DNA of 64,000 nt, taken from positions 1 through 64,000 of the forward strand of contig WGMZ01000009.1 in NCBI GenBank assembly GCA_016124735.1. The letters are read 5' to 3'. Each line of letters starts with the position of its first letter. Positions within the stretch are counted from its first letter, which is position 1. This DNA comes from Bacteroidota bacterium (GTDB lineage Bacteria; Bacteroidota; Bacteroidia; UBA8524). The position numbers and the translations under genes were made by a program. Under the pieces are notes generated by a model. That model saw only the letters and a list, made by a program, of their open reading frames with translations. It was not told where the DNA came from and ran no database searches. Below are positions 33,975 through 43,175 of this stretch, piece by piece.

Positions 33975-34865
33975 GTGATAGAACTTCCCGTCATTCAACC
34001 TGAATCCGAAGTACAAAAAGCTCCGGAACGTGTGAAAAAGCCATCCTGGCTAAAAGTAAAACTCCCTACAGGAGAGAATTACCGCAGTGTCAGAAAATTG
34101 GTAGATGAGCATAAGCTGCACACCATTTGCGAAAGCGGAAACTGTCCGAACATGGGCGAATGTTGGGGCGCAGGCACGGCTACCTTTATGATTCTTGGCA
34201 ATATCTGCACACGCTCCTGCTCATTTTGTGCCGTGGCTACGGGCCGACCCACAGAATATGATTTAGATGAACCCCGACGCGTTGCGGAAGCCATTCAGTT
34301 GATGAAGGTGAAGCATGCGGTAATCACCTCAGTGAATCGGGACGAATTAAAAGACAAAGGAGCCGGTGTATGGGCAGACACCATTCGGGAAACGAAAAAA
34401 CTGAATCCGGATACCACACTCGAAACACTCATTCCCGACTTCAAAGCGAAATGGGATTTGTTGTATCAGGTGATTGATGAAAAGCCGGAAGTGGTTTCTC
34501 ACAACATGGAAACGGTGGAACGTCTCTACAGAAAAGTCAGACCGCAGGCCAAATACGAACGTTCTCTCGAACAAATCAAGCTGACCAAGGAACATGGTTC
34601 ACGGACCAAATCAGGTATTATGCTCGGTTTAGGAGAGACCGATGAAGAAGTCTTTAAAATCATGGATGATCTGGTTGCCAATGGCTGCGACGTACTTACT
34701 TTAGGACAATACCTTCAACCAACTAAAATGCACCTGGACGTGATGGAATTTGTTCATCCGGACAAGTTCGACATGTACCGGGAGGAAGGCTACAAAAGAG
34801 GGTTCGACTTCGTTGAGTCCGGCCCAATGGTTAGAAGTTCGTATCATTCGGAGCGTCATCTTTAA
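33975..34865 (+). CDS. lipA: Lipoyl synthase LipA
   Basis: A 296-aa radical-SAM enzyme that inserts two sulfurs into the octanoyl group on E2 and GcvH subunits. It has two 4Fe-4S sites. The auxiliary cluster is C52, C57 and C63 ([12 protein letters not shown]), and the radical-SAM cluster is C78, C82 and C85 (CTRSCSFC). The conserved RSSYH near the C-terminus supplies the serine ligand of the auxiliary cluster. The start is GTG at 33975. The product lipoate is needed by the glycine cleavage system, whose P protein is encoded 1.5 kb further on. Confidence 0.97.
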   Translation: MIELPVIQPESEVQKAPERVKKPSWLKVKLPTGENYRSVRKLVDEHKLHTICESGNCPNMGECWGAGTATFMILGNICTRSCSFCAVATGRPTEYDLDEPRRVAEAIQLMKVKHAVITSVNRDELKDKGAGVWADTIRETKKLNPDTTLETLIPDFKAKWDLLYQVIDEKPEVVSHNMETVERLYRKVRPQAKYERSLEQIKLTKEHGSRTKSGIMLGLGETDEEVFKIMDDLVANGCDVLTLGQYLQPTKMHLDVMEFVHPDKFDMYREEGYKRGFDFVESGPMVRSSYHSERHL

Positions 34866-34944
34866 GAAATTATCAGCATGTGGAAGAGAGGTTAATGTCA
34901 TTCACATGCGTAAGCCGAATGCGCCTAGCCTCCGCAGATGGGAT

Positions 34945-35038
34945 ACCCGCAGCCTGACGGAGCGTTTATTTTCTTCCCTGTTTGAGCGAACGGAGTGAAG
35001 CGAGTTTGAAGAAAATAGCGGAGGAAGGCTTAGCGGGT
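34945..35038. repeat. Long imperfect inverted repeat (possible structured RNA or repeat element)
   Basis: ACCCGCAGCCT at 34945-34955 pairs with AGGCTtaGCGGGT at 35026-35038 (two-base bulge). ATTTTCTTC at 34968-34976 pairs perfectly with GAAGAAAAT at 35008-35016. The central 31-nt part contains CGAACGGAGTGAAGCGAG, a phrase that looks like dispersed intergenic repeats of this kind. It could be a folded RNA 3' of lipA or a miniature mobile element. Confidence 0.5.
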
Positions 35039-35059
35039 CATTGAGGAAGCAAGCGCGCT

Positions 35060-35098
35060 TTTTAAAATTCTTTTTTTCTAAAAAAAAGAATTTTAAAA
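35060..35098. repeat. Perfect 18-bp AT-rich hairpin
   Basis: An 18-base arm (35060-35077) is perfectly complementary to 35081-35098 with a loop of only three bases (CTA). All pairs but one are A-T. No separate T run follows, so it is not a textbook terminator, but its A and T tracts could stop transcription in either direction. Confidence 0.9.
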
Positions 35099-35157
35099 CC
35101 AATCAATTATTAACCAAAAAGTAACAAAGCAGATACAATTTATGTGTCTGAACGTTC

Positions 35158-35165
35158 TACTTTTG
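35158..35165 (+). promoter_or_regulatory. -7 promoter box upstream of the Cys-Asp-Ser repeat T9SS gene
   Basis: TACTTTTG fits TAnnTTTG. The implied leader to the ATG at 35264 is about 95 nt, longer than for most genes here. Confidence 0.4.
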
Positions 35166-35263
35166 TGCCGTCGATTTCAGTAAAACGGAACAGACGTATC
35201 ACTCTCTATGAAGCCTCCGGATTTTCGGTTCCGGAATTCGCTGTTCAACTATTTAAATAAATC

Positions 35264-36292
35264 ATGAATAAACTGATCCAACAGGCATGGATGCTTGTCT
35301 TGGGATACCTGTGCCTTGCGTCGGGTGTCCATGCATCCACACTTCTTTCTGCTGCAAAATGTGTCACGGAAACGTACACCGAACAACACATTTGTCCGGG
35401 CGACAGTTTCCTCTTCAACCAAAAATGGATTAAAGACCAGGGAACCTACGACGCGGTGTTTACCTCATCCGAAGGTTGCGATTCTTTTGTGCATTTCACC
35501 CTATGGATCATGCCGACCAGCCTAACTGAAATTGAGATGGACCTTTGTCAAGGAGAGAAGATCACCATTGAAGGTTACAAGATTGACCACGGGGGCGATT
35601 TTACCTTCCATCTTCGGGCATCCTGGGGCTGCGATTCCACCGTGCTTGTGCATGTAATAGAAAAACAAGCACCTGTTGTCACAGTGAATAAAACGCTCTG
35701 TGAAGGCGACAGCCTCCAGTTCGGCAGGATATGGATCAAAGAAAGCGGTTCCTATCAGTTAAAGTTTGCTCGTTCAGGAAGCTGTGATTCCATAGTCAAT
35801 CTTCAGGTATCCAAAATTCAGACCCGGGCACCAATAGAACGCGAATACGACGGCCTGCTGGCGACCATTGTGGTGGAAGACTACCAATGGCTGGCTTGTC
35901 CGAGTTATATCGCTATTCCCAATGCCAATAAACAAAAGCTGACCGTTGCCGGAGCCGGAAACTATTCCCTGCGCGTAGAAAACAAAGGATGCATCGACAC
36001 GATGAAGTGCATCCACTTCGATAGAAACACTTCCGGACTGGAAGATGAAAATAAAGTCGAAATCAAGATTTACCCAAATCCAGCTACCGATGTGCTCAAG
36101 ATTGATGGAGAGTTTACTTCTTCTGTTGAGGTGGAACTTTACTCCATGCTGGGCCAAATAGTGCAGAAGAAAAACTTCGAACCAAATGCTTCCATCCGTC
36201 TGGATTTGGCAGATCTACCAAAAGGAAGATACATCCTGCGTATCCTTTCTTCCGGAATAGCTTTCAAGCAGGAACTGATCGAAATTCGTTAA
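35264..36292 (+). CDS. Secreted Cys-Asp-Ser repeat protein with T9SS type A sorting domain
   Basis: A 342-aa exported protein. A signal peptide covers about residues 1-24. Three repeats of about 55-70 residues span 38-190, each with the pattern C-x-G-D/E-x ... G ... S/G-x-C-D-S, as in CPGDSFLF...EGCDSFV, CQGEKITI...WGCDSTV and CEGDSLQF...GSCDSIV. Each repeat has two cysteines that could form a disulfide. The last 75 residues are a T9SS type A sorting domain (IKIYPNPATDVLKI onward). It is a surface protein, probably structural or adhesive. A terminator follows at 36319. Confidence 0.88.
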   Translation: MNKLIQQAWMLVLGYLCLASGVHASTLLSAAKCVTETYTEQHICPGDSFLFNQKWIKDQGTYDAVFTSSEGCDSFVHFTLWIMPTSLTEIEMDLCQGEKITIEGYKIDHGGDFTFHLRASWGCDSTVLVHVIEKQAPVVTVNKTLCEGDSLQFGRIWIKESGSYQLKFARSGSCDSIVNLQVSKIQTRAPIEREYDGLLATIVVEDYQWLACPSYIAIPNANKQKLTVAGAGNYSLRVENKGCIDTMKCIHFDRNTSGLEDENKVEIKIYPNPATDVLKIDGEFTSSVEVELYSMLGQIVQKKNFEPNASIRLDLADLPKGRYILRILSSGIAFKQELIEIR

Positions 36293-36318
36293 AAGAACCG
36301 AATTACTTATCTCAATGA

Positions 36319-36345
36319 AAGCCTCCCTAATTGGAGGCTTTTTAT
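36319..36345 (+). terminator. Rho-independent terminator after the T9SS repeat protein gene
   Basis: AAGCCTCC pairs with GGAGGCTT around a 6-nt loop and is followed by a T run (TTTTTATTTT). Confidence 0.88.
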
Positions 36346-36365
36346 TTTATATTGTCTGGGTTGCA

Positions 36366-36407
36366 GAATCAATAGAAAAAGCCCCTTTCGGGGCTTTCTC
36401 TGATTCA
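36366..36407 (-). terminator. Rho-independent terminator of gcvP
   Basis: GCCCC and GGGGC close a TTTC loop within a longer near-palindrome bounded by GAATCA and TGATTC. On the minus strand the stem is followed by a T run, which fits the gcvP stop 10 bp upstream of it. Confidence 0.85.
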
Positions 36408-36417
36408 ATTACATGTA

Positions 36418-39309
36418 TTAAAGCGCCTCCATTGGCTCTTCGTATGCTTCCATCGGAGGACAAGCACAAATCAGGTTTCTGTCTCCGTAGGTGCTATTGA
36501 TTCGACTCACCGCTGGCCAGAACTTGTTGGTACGGGTCCAGGATGCAGGGAATGCAGCCTTTTCGCGTGTATAAGGACGATCCCAAGCGTCGTTGATTAC
36601 CACTTCTGCTGTATGCGGAGCGTGTTTCAACACATTGTTCTCGCGGTCTGCTCTATCTTCTTCTATCTCAGCGATTTCTCCTCGAATACCGATAAGCGCT
36701 TCGCAGAAACGATCGAGCTCAGCTTTGCTTTCGCTTTCTGTTGGCTCAATCATCAGGGTTCCCGCTACCGGGAAGGAAACTGTTGGTGCATGGTATCCAT
36801 AGTCCATCAATCTTTTTGCGATGTCTTCTACTTCCACCCCGGCAGTATGTTTGAATCCACGGGTATCCAAAATCATCTCGTGCGCAACACGTCCATTGGA
36901 ACCTTTATACAAGGTTTGGAAGTGCTCTGACAACACAGTCTGCATATAGTTCGCATTCAGGATGGCATATTTCGTTGCCTCTGTCAGGCCTTTTCCTCCC
37001 ATCAAACGGATATACGCATAGCTAATCAACAAGATGCTGGCACTTCCCCATGGAGCTGCAGAAATGGCAGAAATTGCCTGAACGCCGCCGGTTTTGATTA
37101 CCGGATGTCCTGGCAAGAATGGAATCAGGTGTTTCGCCACACAGATAGGTCCCATTCCAGGGCCTCCTCCACCATGCGGAATACAGAATGTTTTGTGAAG
37201 ATTGAGGTGACAAACGTCGGCGCCAATCATGCCAGGACTGGTTAGTCCCACCTGCGCATTCATATTGGCTCCGTCCATGTAAACTTGTCCGCCATTTTCG
37301 TGGATGATGGAAGTAATCTCCCGGATACTTTCTTCAAACACTCCATGGGTAGATGGATACGTAACCATCAAACAAGCCAGGCTGTCTTTGTATTGGATTG
37401 CCTTCTGACGCAGGTCTTCCACATCGATATTTCCTTTTTCGTCTGTTTTGGTCACCACCACTTTCATGCCCGCCATTACGGCTGAGGCTGGGTTGGTCCC
37501 ATGAGCGGAGGCTGGAATCAGAGCCACGTCACGGTGGTTTTCATTCCGGCTGCGGAAGTATTCGCGAATCACCATCAATCCGGCATATTCGCCTTGTGCT
37601 CCCGCATTCGGTTGTAAGCTTACCCCGGCAAAACCGGTAATCTCAGCCAAGGCTCCGGAAAGTTCATCAAAGATTTCCCGGTAACCAGCAGCCTGATCTG
37701 TCGGAACAAAGGGGTGAATAGCATTGAACTCAGGCCAGGTAATCGGCATCATTTCAGTTGTCGCATTCAATTTCATGGTACAAGAGCCCAGGGAAATCAT
37801 GCTGTGAACCAAAGACAAATCCTTTTGTTCCAGGCTATGAATATAACGGAGCATTTCATGCTCTGTATGGTATTGGTTGAATACCGGATGACCCAAATAA
37901 GCAGACGAGCGACGAAGGTTATGTGGCCAGGTAATCTCATTATTCCCTGAAAGTAGCTCCAGTTGTTCTGAAGAAATAGTGGACCCTTCTTCTGAGAACA
38001 ATTCAAGAATATCCTGCACATCCTGAAGCGTAGTCGTTTCGTCCAAAGAAATTCCAATGCTGTGATCTCCGAAGTACCGGAAGTTTATCTTCTTGGTAAC
38101 AGAAGCCTGGCGAATATTTTCTGCGATGCCATTTACATCAACCCGAATGGTATCAAAATAGTCTTTGTGACGCACCGAGTGACCCAATTCTATCAAGCCT
38201 TTTTCAAGTGTTTTGGTTAGACCATGTACCCTTTCAGCGATGCTTTTAAGCCCCTTGGGACCATGATAAACGGCAAACATACCGGCCATGACTGAGAGAA
38301 GCACCTGTGCTGTACAGATATTGGAAGTTGCTTTTTCACGACGAATATGTTGCTCACGGGTTTGCAGCGCCATTCTATAAGCCGTCTTTCCTTGTGCATC
38401 GATGGAAACACCAATGATTCTGCCCGGGATGCTGCGCTTGTATTCATCTTTGGTTGCCAGGTAAGCGGCGTGCGGACCACCATAACCCAAGGGAACACCA
38501 AAGCGCTGAGTAGAGCCCACCACGATATCTGCGCCCCATTCTCCCGGAGGTGTTAAAAGTGTCATGGACAGAATGTCAACTGCCACACACACCATTGTAT
38601 TAACCGCTTTGGCATTGTCCGCAAATTCTTTGTAGTCGTATATAACACCATCGTTGGCAGGATACTGAACAAGTGCTCCGAAGAAATCTTCATTCAATTG
38701 AATTTGACGGTGGTCTCCGATAATCAGTTCTACTCCAATTGGTGTCGATCTTGTTTTTAGCAGATCGATCGTTTGAGGGAAGCATTCGTGAGAAACGAAA
38801 AACTTATTTCCCTGATTTTTTCCTTTCAACGCATAAGCCATGTGCATGGCTTCCGCCGCCGCCGTTGCCTCATCCAGAAGAGATGCATTTGCAATCTCCA
38901 TCCCTGTCATATCCATAACCAGTGTTTGGAAATTAATCAAAGCTTCCAAACGACCCTGGGCGATCTCAGCCTGATATGGAGTGTAAGCTGTATACCAAGC
39001 TGGGTTTTCAGTAATATTTCTAAGGATTACACCTGGTGTATAACAGTTGTAATAGCCCGTACCGATATAACTTTTGAAGATTTGATTCTTCCCGGCAATT
39101 CCCTTGAGAATACTCAAAAACTCCTGCTCGCCCAAACCCTCAGGCAAGTTAAGTGGTTCAGGAAGACGGATAGATGCCGGAACGGTCTCATCAATTAGTT
39201 GATCAAGAGTTTCAACTCCGATCCGGTCTAACATTGCTTGGGTTTCTTCTGCATCAGGCCCATTGTGCCTGTTTACGAAGTGGTCATTATTTTTAATGGA
39301 AAGAGGCAT
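36418..39309 (-). CDS. gcvP: Glycine dehydrogenase (decarboxylating), P protein of the glycine cleavage system
   Basis: A 963-aa single-chain P protein that decarboxylates glycine and passes the aminomethyl group to lipoyl-GcvH. It starts with the typical [17 protein letters not shown]. The PLP-binding lysine is K706 in [20 protein letters not shown], with the Gly-rich loop behind it. The length shows a fused (alpha plus beta) form rather than the split GcvPA/GcvPB. GcvH and GcvT are not in this window. A -7 box lies 25 nt before the ATG and a terminator follows the stop. The leader is too short for a glycine riboswitch. Confidence 0.98.
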   Translation of the reverse strand: MPLSIKNNDHFVNRHNGPDAEETQAMLDRIGVETLDQLIDETVPASIRLPEPLNLPEGLGEQEFLSILKGIAGKNQIFKSYIGTGYYNCYTPGVILRNITENPAWYTAYTPYQAEIAQGRLEALINFQTLVMDMTGMEIANASLLDEATAAAEAMHMAYALKGKNQGNKFFVSHECFPQTIDLLKTRSTPIGVELIIGDHRQIQLNEDFFGALVQYPANDGVIYDYKEFADNAKAVNTMVCVAVDILSMTLLTPPGEWGADIVVGSTQRFGVPLGYGGPHAAYLATKDEYKRSIPGRIIGVSIDAQGKTAYRMALQTREQHIRREKATSNICTAQVLLSVMAGMFAVYHGPKGLKSIAERVHGLTKTLEKGLIELGHSVRHKDYFDTIRVDVNGIAENIRQASVTKKINFRYFGDHSIGISLDETTTLQDVQDILELFSEEGSTISSEQLELLSGNNEITWPHNLRRSSAYLGHPVFNQYHTEHEMLRYIHSLEQKDLSLVHSMISLGSCTMKLNATTEMMPITWPEFNAIHPFVPTDQAAGYREIFDELSGALAEITGFAGVSLQPNAGAQGEYAGLMVIREYFRSRNENHRDVALIPASAHGTNPASAVMAGMKVVVTKTDEKGNIDVEDLRQKAIQYKDSLACLMVTYPSTHGVFEESIREITSIIHENGGQVYMDGANMNAQVGLTSPGMIGADVCHLNLHKTFCIPHGGGGPGMGPICVAKHLIPFLPGHPVIKTGGVQAISAISAAPWGSASILLISYAYIRLMGGKGLTEATKYAILNANYMQTVLSEHFQTLYKGSNGRVAHEMILDTRGFKHTAGVEVEDIAKRLMDYGYHAPTVSFPVAGTLMIEPTESESKAELDRFCEALIGIRGEIAEIEEDRADRENNVLKHAPHTAEVVINDAWDRPYTREKAAFPASWTRTNKFWPAVSRINSTYGDRNLICACPPMEAYEEPMEAL

Positions 39310-39334
39310 GTAGATGCGTTTTGAAAAAATTTTC

Positions 39335-39368
39335 CAAATATACGCAAACTATCTACAGCAAGATGAAA
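39335..39368 (-). promoter_or_regulatory. Promoter of gcvP
   Basis: On the minus strand a -7 box TATATTTG (39335-39342) fits TAnnTTTG; TTTC at 39365-39368 lies 22 nt upstream. The -33 element falls inside the 3' end of the response regulator gene. Confidence 0.5.
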
Positions 39369-39757
39369 TCTGGGCCAGTATATTCCAAGGCTTTGGTCAA
39401 CTTTTCCATGCCCATGGGTTTCAGGATATAACCCCGCAATCCGGCATTGTGATTCCGGGCTTTTTCGATATCAGTTGACAAAGGAGATGAGCTCACAATA
39501 TAGATGACGGAATTCTTCTTTAAACGGCTTTGAGCCAGATGAATTTCATCCAAAACATCCCATCCGTCGAGGGCATTCATATTGATATCGATGAAGAAGA
39601 AATCAGGGAAAGTTTCATCTGAATAAGCCTTGATGGCATCGATAGCAGATTCCCCGTCCTCAAAAAACTGGGAGGCGGTAACCTGCGGAAGCCTTTTTAA
39701 TAAAGTAGTTCCAACAAATCGATAGACGGAATCATCGTCTACTAACACCACTTTCAT
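39353..39757 (-). CDS. Stand-alone response regulator receiver (CheY-like)
   Basis: A 134-aa single-domain receiver. The acidic pocket is at D7-D9 (LVDDDS), the phosphorylation site at D57 in FFIDINM, the switch Ser at about 89-90 (IVSSSP), and the conserved Lys at 113 in ILKPMG. There is no output domain, so the signal must go through protein contact or phosphotransfer. No histidine kinase is encoded nearby, which makes it an orphan. It lies 43 bp upstream of gcvP on the same strand, with the gcvP promoter partly inside its coding end. Confidence 0.93.
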   Translation of the reverse strand: MKVVLVDDDSVYRFVGTTLLKRLPQVTASQFFEDGESAIDAIKAYSDETFPDFFFIDINMNALDGWDVLDEIHLAQSRLKKNSVIYIVSSSPLSTDIEKARNHNAGLRGYILKPMGMEKLTKALEYTGPDFILL

Positions 39758-39798
39758 GATAATCGAATTTACGTCAAATAAATGGAAAATTGTTTTCC

Positions 39799-39823
39799 AA
39801 AAAAAAAGCCGCCAAAGGCGGCT
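39799..39823 (-). terminator. Rho-independent terminator of the M49 peptidase gene
   Basis: AGCCGCC (39807-39813) pairs with GGCGGCT (39817-39823) around AAA. Eight A precede it on the plus strand, which is a T run after the stem on the minus strand. The gene ends at 39845. Confidence 0.88.
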
Positions 39824-39844
39824 ATCTTATCAGATATATTTTAA

Positions 39845-41908
39845 TCAGTTATTAATGGGAAGCAAGCTGTAATTCTTGCTGTATTCCATCATTTGTTCTG
39901 TAAAATCTTTTGGATATTCGATTTTTACATCGACAATTTTATCTCCTTCCATTACCGGAACGAGTTTAGGCTGAATAAACCCTGAGTAAGGAGCCAGATT
40001 TAATTTGGCATATCGTTCCAATACTTCTTTATGAAGTTCTGGATCTACTTTTACTCCGTAATTTTCAACCAACTCCTGACCTGCTTTGAAATCTCCTTCG
40101 GATTTAATTCGCTGAATCTCACGAAGCAAGTCTCCAAACAAGACTCTCAGTTTATCATAATCGTTGATTTTCACAAAGGTTTTACCATCCCGTTTTACAA
40201 ACTCAATGACATTATCGGCTTTCCCTTTTTCGAAACACCATTTCGCCACCAGTTGTCTGTTTCTCATGTGTGCTTCTTCAATCTCATCTCCCAGCTTGAT
40301 GCGTGTCAGTTGTGTCATCAAACCGTTCATGATATATCCATCGTATTCTGCCTTGCCCACTTCCAGACTTGGCATTACTCCGATTTCAACCAGTTTCGGA
40401 TCAAGAATAAAGTAAAGAGCCACCAAATCGGCACGGGCCTCTTCCAAGCAAGAAGCGTACTGCTTCAAGGTTTGATCGGGAGTACCAATTCCCTGGTTGA
40501 TTTTTCCGGAGGCGTGCCCAATTACCTCGTGCATATCCGTATGCAAATCAGATGAAAGCGCTCCGTATTCTTTGATTCGATTGATTACGGTATCGTTTAA
40601 TCCAAATTCGTCGAGGGTGCTTCCTTTGGCTTTGGCCTCATTGTATGAATGAACAATGTTTCCAAGCGAAACAGATTTTGAACCTTTCTCCTGACGAACC
40701 CAGTTATTATTTGGAAGATTGATACCAATAGGAGTCGAAGGAGCTGCGTCGCCACTTTCAACCACTACTGTGATTACTTTGGCTTCAATACCTTTCACCT
40801 CTGCCTTCTTGTGATCCTGCATAATTGGCGAGTTATCCTCAAACCATTGTGCCTGGTGGCTGATTGCCTGGATCACTTCCGTGGCTTTTTTATCTTTAAA
40901 CGATACAACCGATTCGAAGCTTCCCTTTTTGCCGATGGCATCGAGGTAAACTTCAATAAATCCGTTGACCACATCCACCTGGCTATTGATGTCTTTCACC
41001 CAGGCCATATTGTAATTGTCCCAGTCGTGCACATCGCCACTGCGGTAGTAAGTAACCAATTTTTCCAATGCTTCTTTCTGCTCTGGCGTCTCTGACAATG
41101 GAATGGCTTTTTCCAACCAGTACACAATCTTCTCGATGGCTCCGGTATACATGCCACCCACTTTCCAGGTTTTCTCTACAATCTTCCCGTCTTCCTTGAT
41201 CACTTTGGTGTTCAATCCGAATTCAGGAATTTCCGCTCCTTTGCCTTCGGTGAATTGCGCATAGTAGTCTTCGACCTCTTTTTGGGTAACGCCTTCATAG
41301 AAGTTATTCGCGCTACCTACCACATTATCGATGCCTGCTGCCTGATTCACAATTTTTGGATCGATGCTGGGGTCAAATATGATTTCCACCAGGCTGGCAA
41401 ATTCAGGAGAATCGACTGCCATTGGGAACCCGCTGGCGTCGGAGCCAGCCACATATTCTGCGAAGATTGGTTTTTCAATCTCCGGAGTGAATTTCATGTT
41501 GCTGTAATGGTGGTGAATTCCGTTACTGAACCATACTCTTTTTACATAGGTCATAAAGTTTTTCCAGTCTTCGGTGTCTTTGTTCCCTTTGTAGCTGGAT
41601 ACGATGTTCTCCAAAGTTTTTCGAATGGCGAGGTTGTGCTTGTACTTCTGATCGTATATGATATCGCGGCCACATAATGCCGCTTCATAGAGGTAATACA
41701 ATAACTCTTTTTGCTGAGGACTCAACTCTTCAAATCCGGGAGCCTGGTAACGCAGCACTTGCAAGTCTGCGAATTGTTCAGCGATGTAGTCAAACTCATC
41801 TGTTTTCACTTCAACTTCTTCTTTTTGTTCTTTTTCTGCATTGTTGCATGCGGTGCCAAGTCCCAGTGTTGCCACTACCCCGGCGAGCATCAAGTATCTA
41901 TGTTTCAT
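39845..41908 (-). CDS. Dipeptidyl-peptidase III-like (M49) lipoprotein
   Basis: A 687-aa zinc metallopeptidase. The zinc site HEVIGH is at residues 460-465, followed by EEARAD at 489-494 with the third ligand Glu; this HExxGH spacing is that of the M49 family. An N-terminal signal ends in GLGTAC, so it is probably a lipoprotein in the periplasm or outer membrane, unlike the cytosolic eukaryotic DPP III. It would cut dipeptides from peptide N-termini. ATG at 41908 is chosen; another ATG three codons upstream is possible. It is divergent from the DUF4293 gene, and a terminator follows at 39799. Confidence 0.92.
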   Translation of the reverse strand: MKHRYLMLAGVVATLGLGTACNNAEKEQKEEVEVKTDEFDYIAEQFADLQVLRYQAPGFEELSPQQKELLYYLYEAALCGRDIIYDQKYKHNLAIRKTLENIVSSYKGNKDTEDWKNFMTYVKRVWFSNGIHHHYSNMKFTPEIEKPIFAEYVAGSDASGFPMAVDSPEFASLVEIIFDPSIDPKIVNQAAGIDNVVGSANNFYEGVTQKEVEDYYAQFTEGKGAEIPEFGLNTKVIKEDGKIVEKTWKVGGMYTGAIEKIVYWLEKAIPLSETPEQKEALEKLVTYYRSGDVHDWDNYNMAWVKDINSQVDVVNGFIEVYLDAIGKKGSFESVVSFKDKKATEVIQAISHQAQWFEDNSPIMQDHKKAEVKGIEAKVITVVVESGDAAPSTPIGINLPNNNWVRQEKGSKSVSLGNIVHSYNEAKAKGSTLDEFGLNDTVINRIKEYGALSSDLHTDMHEVIGHASGKINQGIGTPDQTLKQYASCLEEARADLVALYFILDPKLVEIGVMPSLEVGKAEYDGYIMNGLMTQLTRIKLGDEIEEAHMRNRQLVAKWCFEKGKADNVIEFVKRDGKTFVKINDYDKLRVLFGDLLREIQRIKSEGDFKAGQELVENYGVKVDPELHKEVLERYAKLNLAPYSGFIQPKLVPVMEGDKIVDVKIEYPKDFTEQMMEYSKNYSLLPINN

Positions 41909-41932
41909 GATTGTCATTTTCTGATAACTTTG
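41903..41932 (+). promoter_or_regulatory. Promoter of the DUF4293 gene
   Basis: TTTC (41903-41906) and TAACTTTG (41925-41932) are spaced 18 nt apart and fit the Bacteroidota -33/-7 pattern; the ATG follows at 41968. Confidence 0.55.
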
Positions 41933-41967
41933 TCCGCAATTTAAAGAAAGCGTTTATTCCACCTATC

Positions 41968-42462
41968 ATGATCCAGAGAAAACAATCCATCTATCTGCTC
42001 ATTATCCTATTTACCTGCCTTGCTCTTTTTGCTGGCAATCCGCTGATTTACGAGGTTTCAGGTATCGATCAATGGACTCTTGGGACCAAGGGAACAATCG
42101 AGGTAAGTGTCTTGAAAATCGATGGAATAGTAGGAGACCAAGTGCAATTCTCCGTATGGAATTCCTATTTAATCTACTCATTGGCGGTGATTGGATTACT
42201 TGCCGGCATTGCGCTATTCAATTTTAAAAACAGGAAAATGCAGCTTTTGATGTGTGGCTTCAATTACCTGGCCATGCTTATTTTCGCGGTGCTGGTATAT
42301 GTATATGTGCAGGATGGAATCCAACGGGTGTATGAAATCCATTCCACTTCCAGGCATTATTTAATTGGTGCTGCTGCTTTTTTACCGCTTTGGAATTACC
42401 TGGCCATGCGCGGTATTATGCGGGATGAAAAGCTGATTCGGTCGATGGACCGCTTGCGTTAG
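41968..42462 (+). CDS. DUF4293 family membrane protein
   Basis: A 164-aa polytopic protein with four predicted helices (about residues 7-24, 60-80, 89-110 and 128-146). The start MIQRKQSIYLL is the typical DUF4293 opening, and this decides the start at 41968 over a longer frame. The family is restricted to Bacteroidota and has no known function. Its stop interlocks with that of the convergent outer-membrane protein gene (shared TTAG). Confidence 0.88.
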   Translation: MIQRKQSIYLLIILFTCLALFAGNPLIYEVSGIDQWTLGTKGTIEVSVLKIDGIVGDQVQFSVWNSYLIYSLAVIGLLAGIALFNFKNRKMQLLMCGFNYLAMLIFAVLVYVYVQDGIQRVYEIHSTSRHYLIGAAAFLPLWNYLAMRGIMRDEKLIRSMDRLR

Positions 42463-43175
42463 AAAACATAACCGATTCCCAGACTCAACTGGTAGATTCG
42501 AAAAGCCTGTTGAAACTGAATATAGGTCGTTTGATCAGGCTTCCCCGTTTGTTTGGTTACTTTTTCAACCTGGTTAAAAACCGGATTGGCCTGGTAATAA
42601 TCTGCATTGATTAAAGCCACCCAGCTCCATTTGAATTCATATTTAAAAGTCATCCCGGCTCCTATCGCAAAGGCAGAGGCCTTTTTCTCTTTGGTAACGA
42701 TGTTCAATACATCAGATCCATTCAGGCTGGTTCCTGAATAAGTAAGCTGCGGAGAAATAAAATTCAGAGCTCCCAAAGCAACACGAAAATCGAAGGCTGT
42801 TTTTTTAAAGTTTTGACTGAATTGGGGACCAAACATAAATCCAACCAGCGACCATGAATTGGCTTTTACAGCCCAGCTATAGGAATTAGGGCCGGAATTT
42901 AAAGCCTTTGAAAGTGCCGCTTCATTGACCGGGTTCACCGAAAAATTCATGGATACAAAGGCTCCAAACTGCTTATGGATTTTATGTCCCAACAAGGCAT
43001 GAAGCATCAAGCCATTGTTGGCAAAACCAGCCGCCGGATTGTTTGCATTAGTCGCCCCAAAATCGCCAGAACTGATACTGGTTCCGATACCCACATGTAA
43101 AAACCCTCCCACATCCTGCTGTGCATTGGCAGTAATCCCGACAAGAAGCAGTAACAGCAGGAGAACTTTTTTCAC
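42459..43175 (-). CDS. Outer-membrane beta-barrel protein
   Basis: A 238-aa exported protein. The signal peptide is at residues 1-18 (Leu-rich, ending in ANAQ). The mature part has alternating strands with Gly and aromatic residues (GGFLHVGIGTSISSGDFG; VALGALNFISPQL) and ends in GIGYVF, the C-terminal aromatic signal of outer-membrane barrels. The start is GTG, which overlaps the purA TGA (GTGA), so it is coupled to purA and co-transcribed with the spoT-fur-purA operon. A structural reason for this link is not known to me. Confidence 0.82.
   Translation of the reverse strand: MKKVLLLLLLLVGITANAQQDVGGFLHVGIGTSISSGDFGATNANNPAAGFANNGLMLHALLGHKIHKQFGAFVSMNFSVNPVNEAALSKALNSGPNSYSWAVKANSWSLVGFMFGPQFSQNFKKTAFDFRVALGALNFISPQLTYSGTSLNGSDVLNIVTKEKKASAFAIGAGMTFKYEFKWSWVALINADYYQANPVFNQVEKVTKQTGKPDQTTYIQFQQAFRIYQLSLGIGYVF

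Larger units (their letters stand above)
34866..35263. other. Intergenic region with several inverted repeats, no gene seen
   Basis: 398 bp between lipA and the next gene. It holds a 7-bp hairpin (GCATGTG 34876-34882 with CACATGC 34903-34909), the long imperfect inverted repeat at 34945-35038, the perfect AT hairpin at 35060-35098, a -7 box at 35158 and a leader of about 95 nt. Short open frames on both strands have no support. Confidence 0.7.

Noticed and set aside
34902-35102. Short minus-strand and plus-strand open frames between lipA and the next gene
   Set aside because: They run over inverted repeats and give low-complexity peptides; no conservation or start signal can be claimed.
39310-39352. 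Glycine riboswitch before gcvP
   Set aside because: The leader is only about 25 nt behind the -7 box, and no aptamer pattern is visible.
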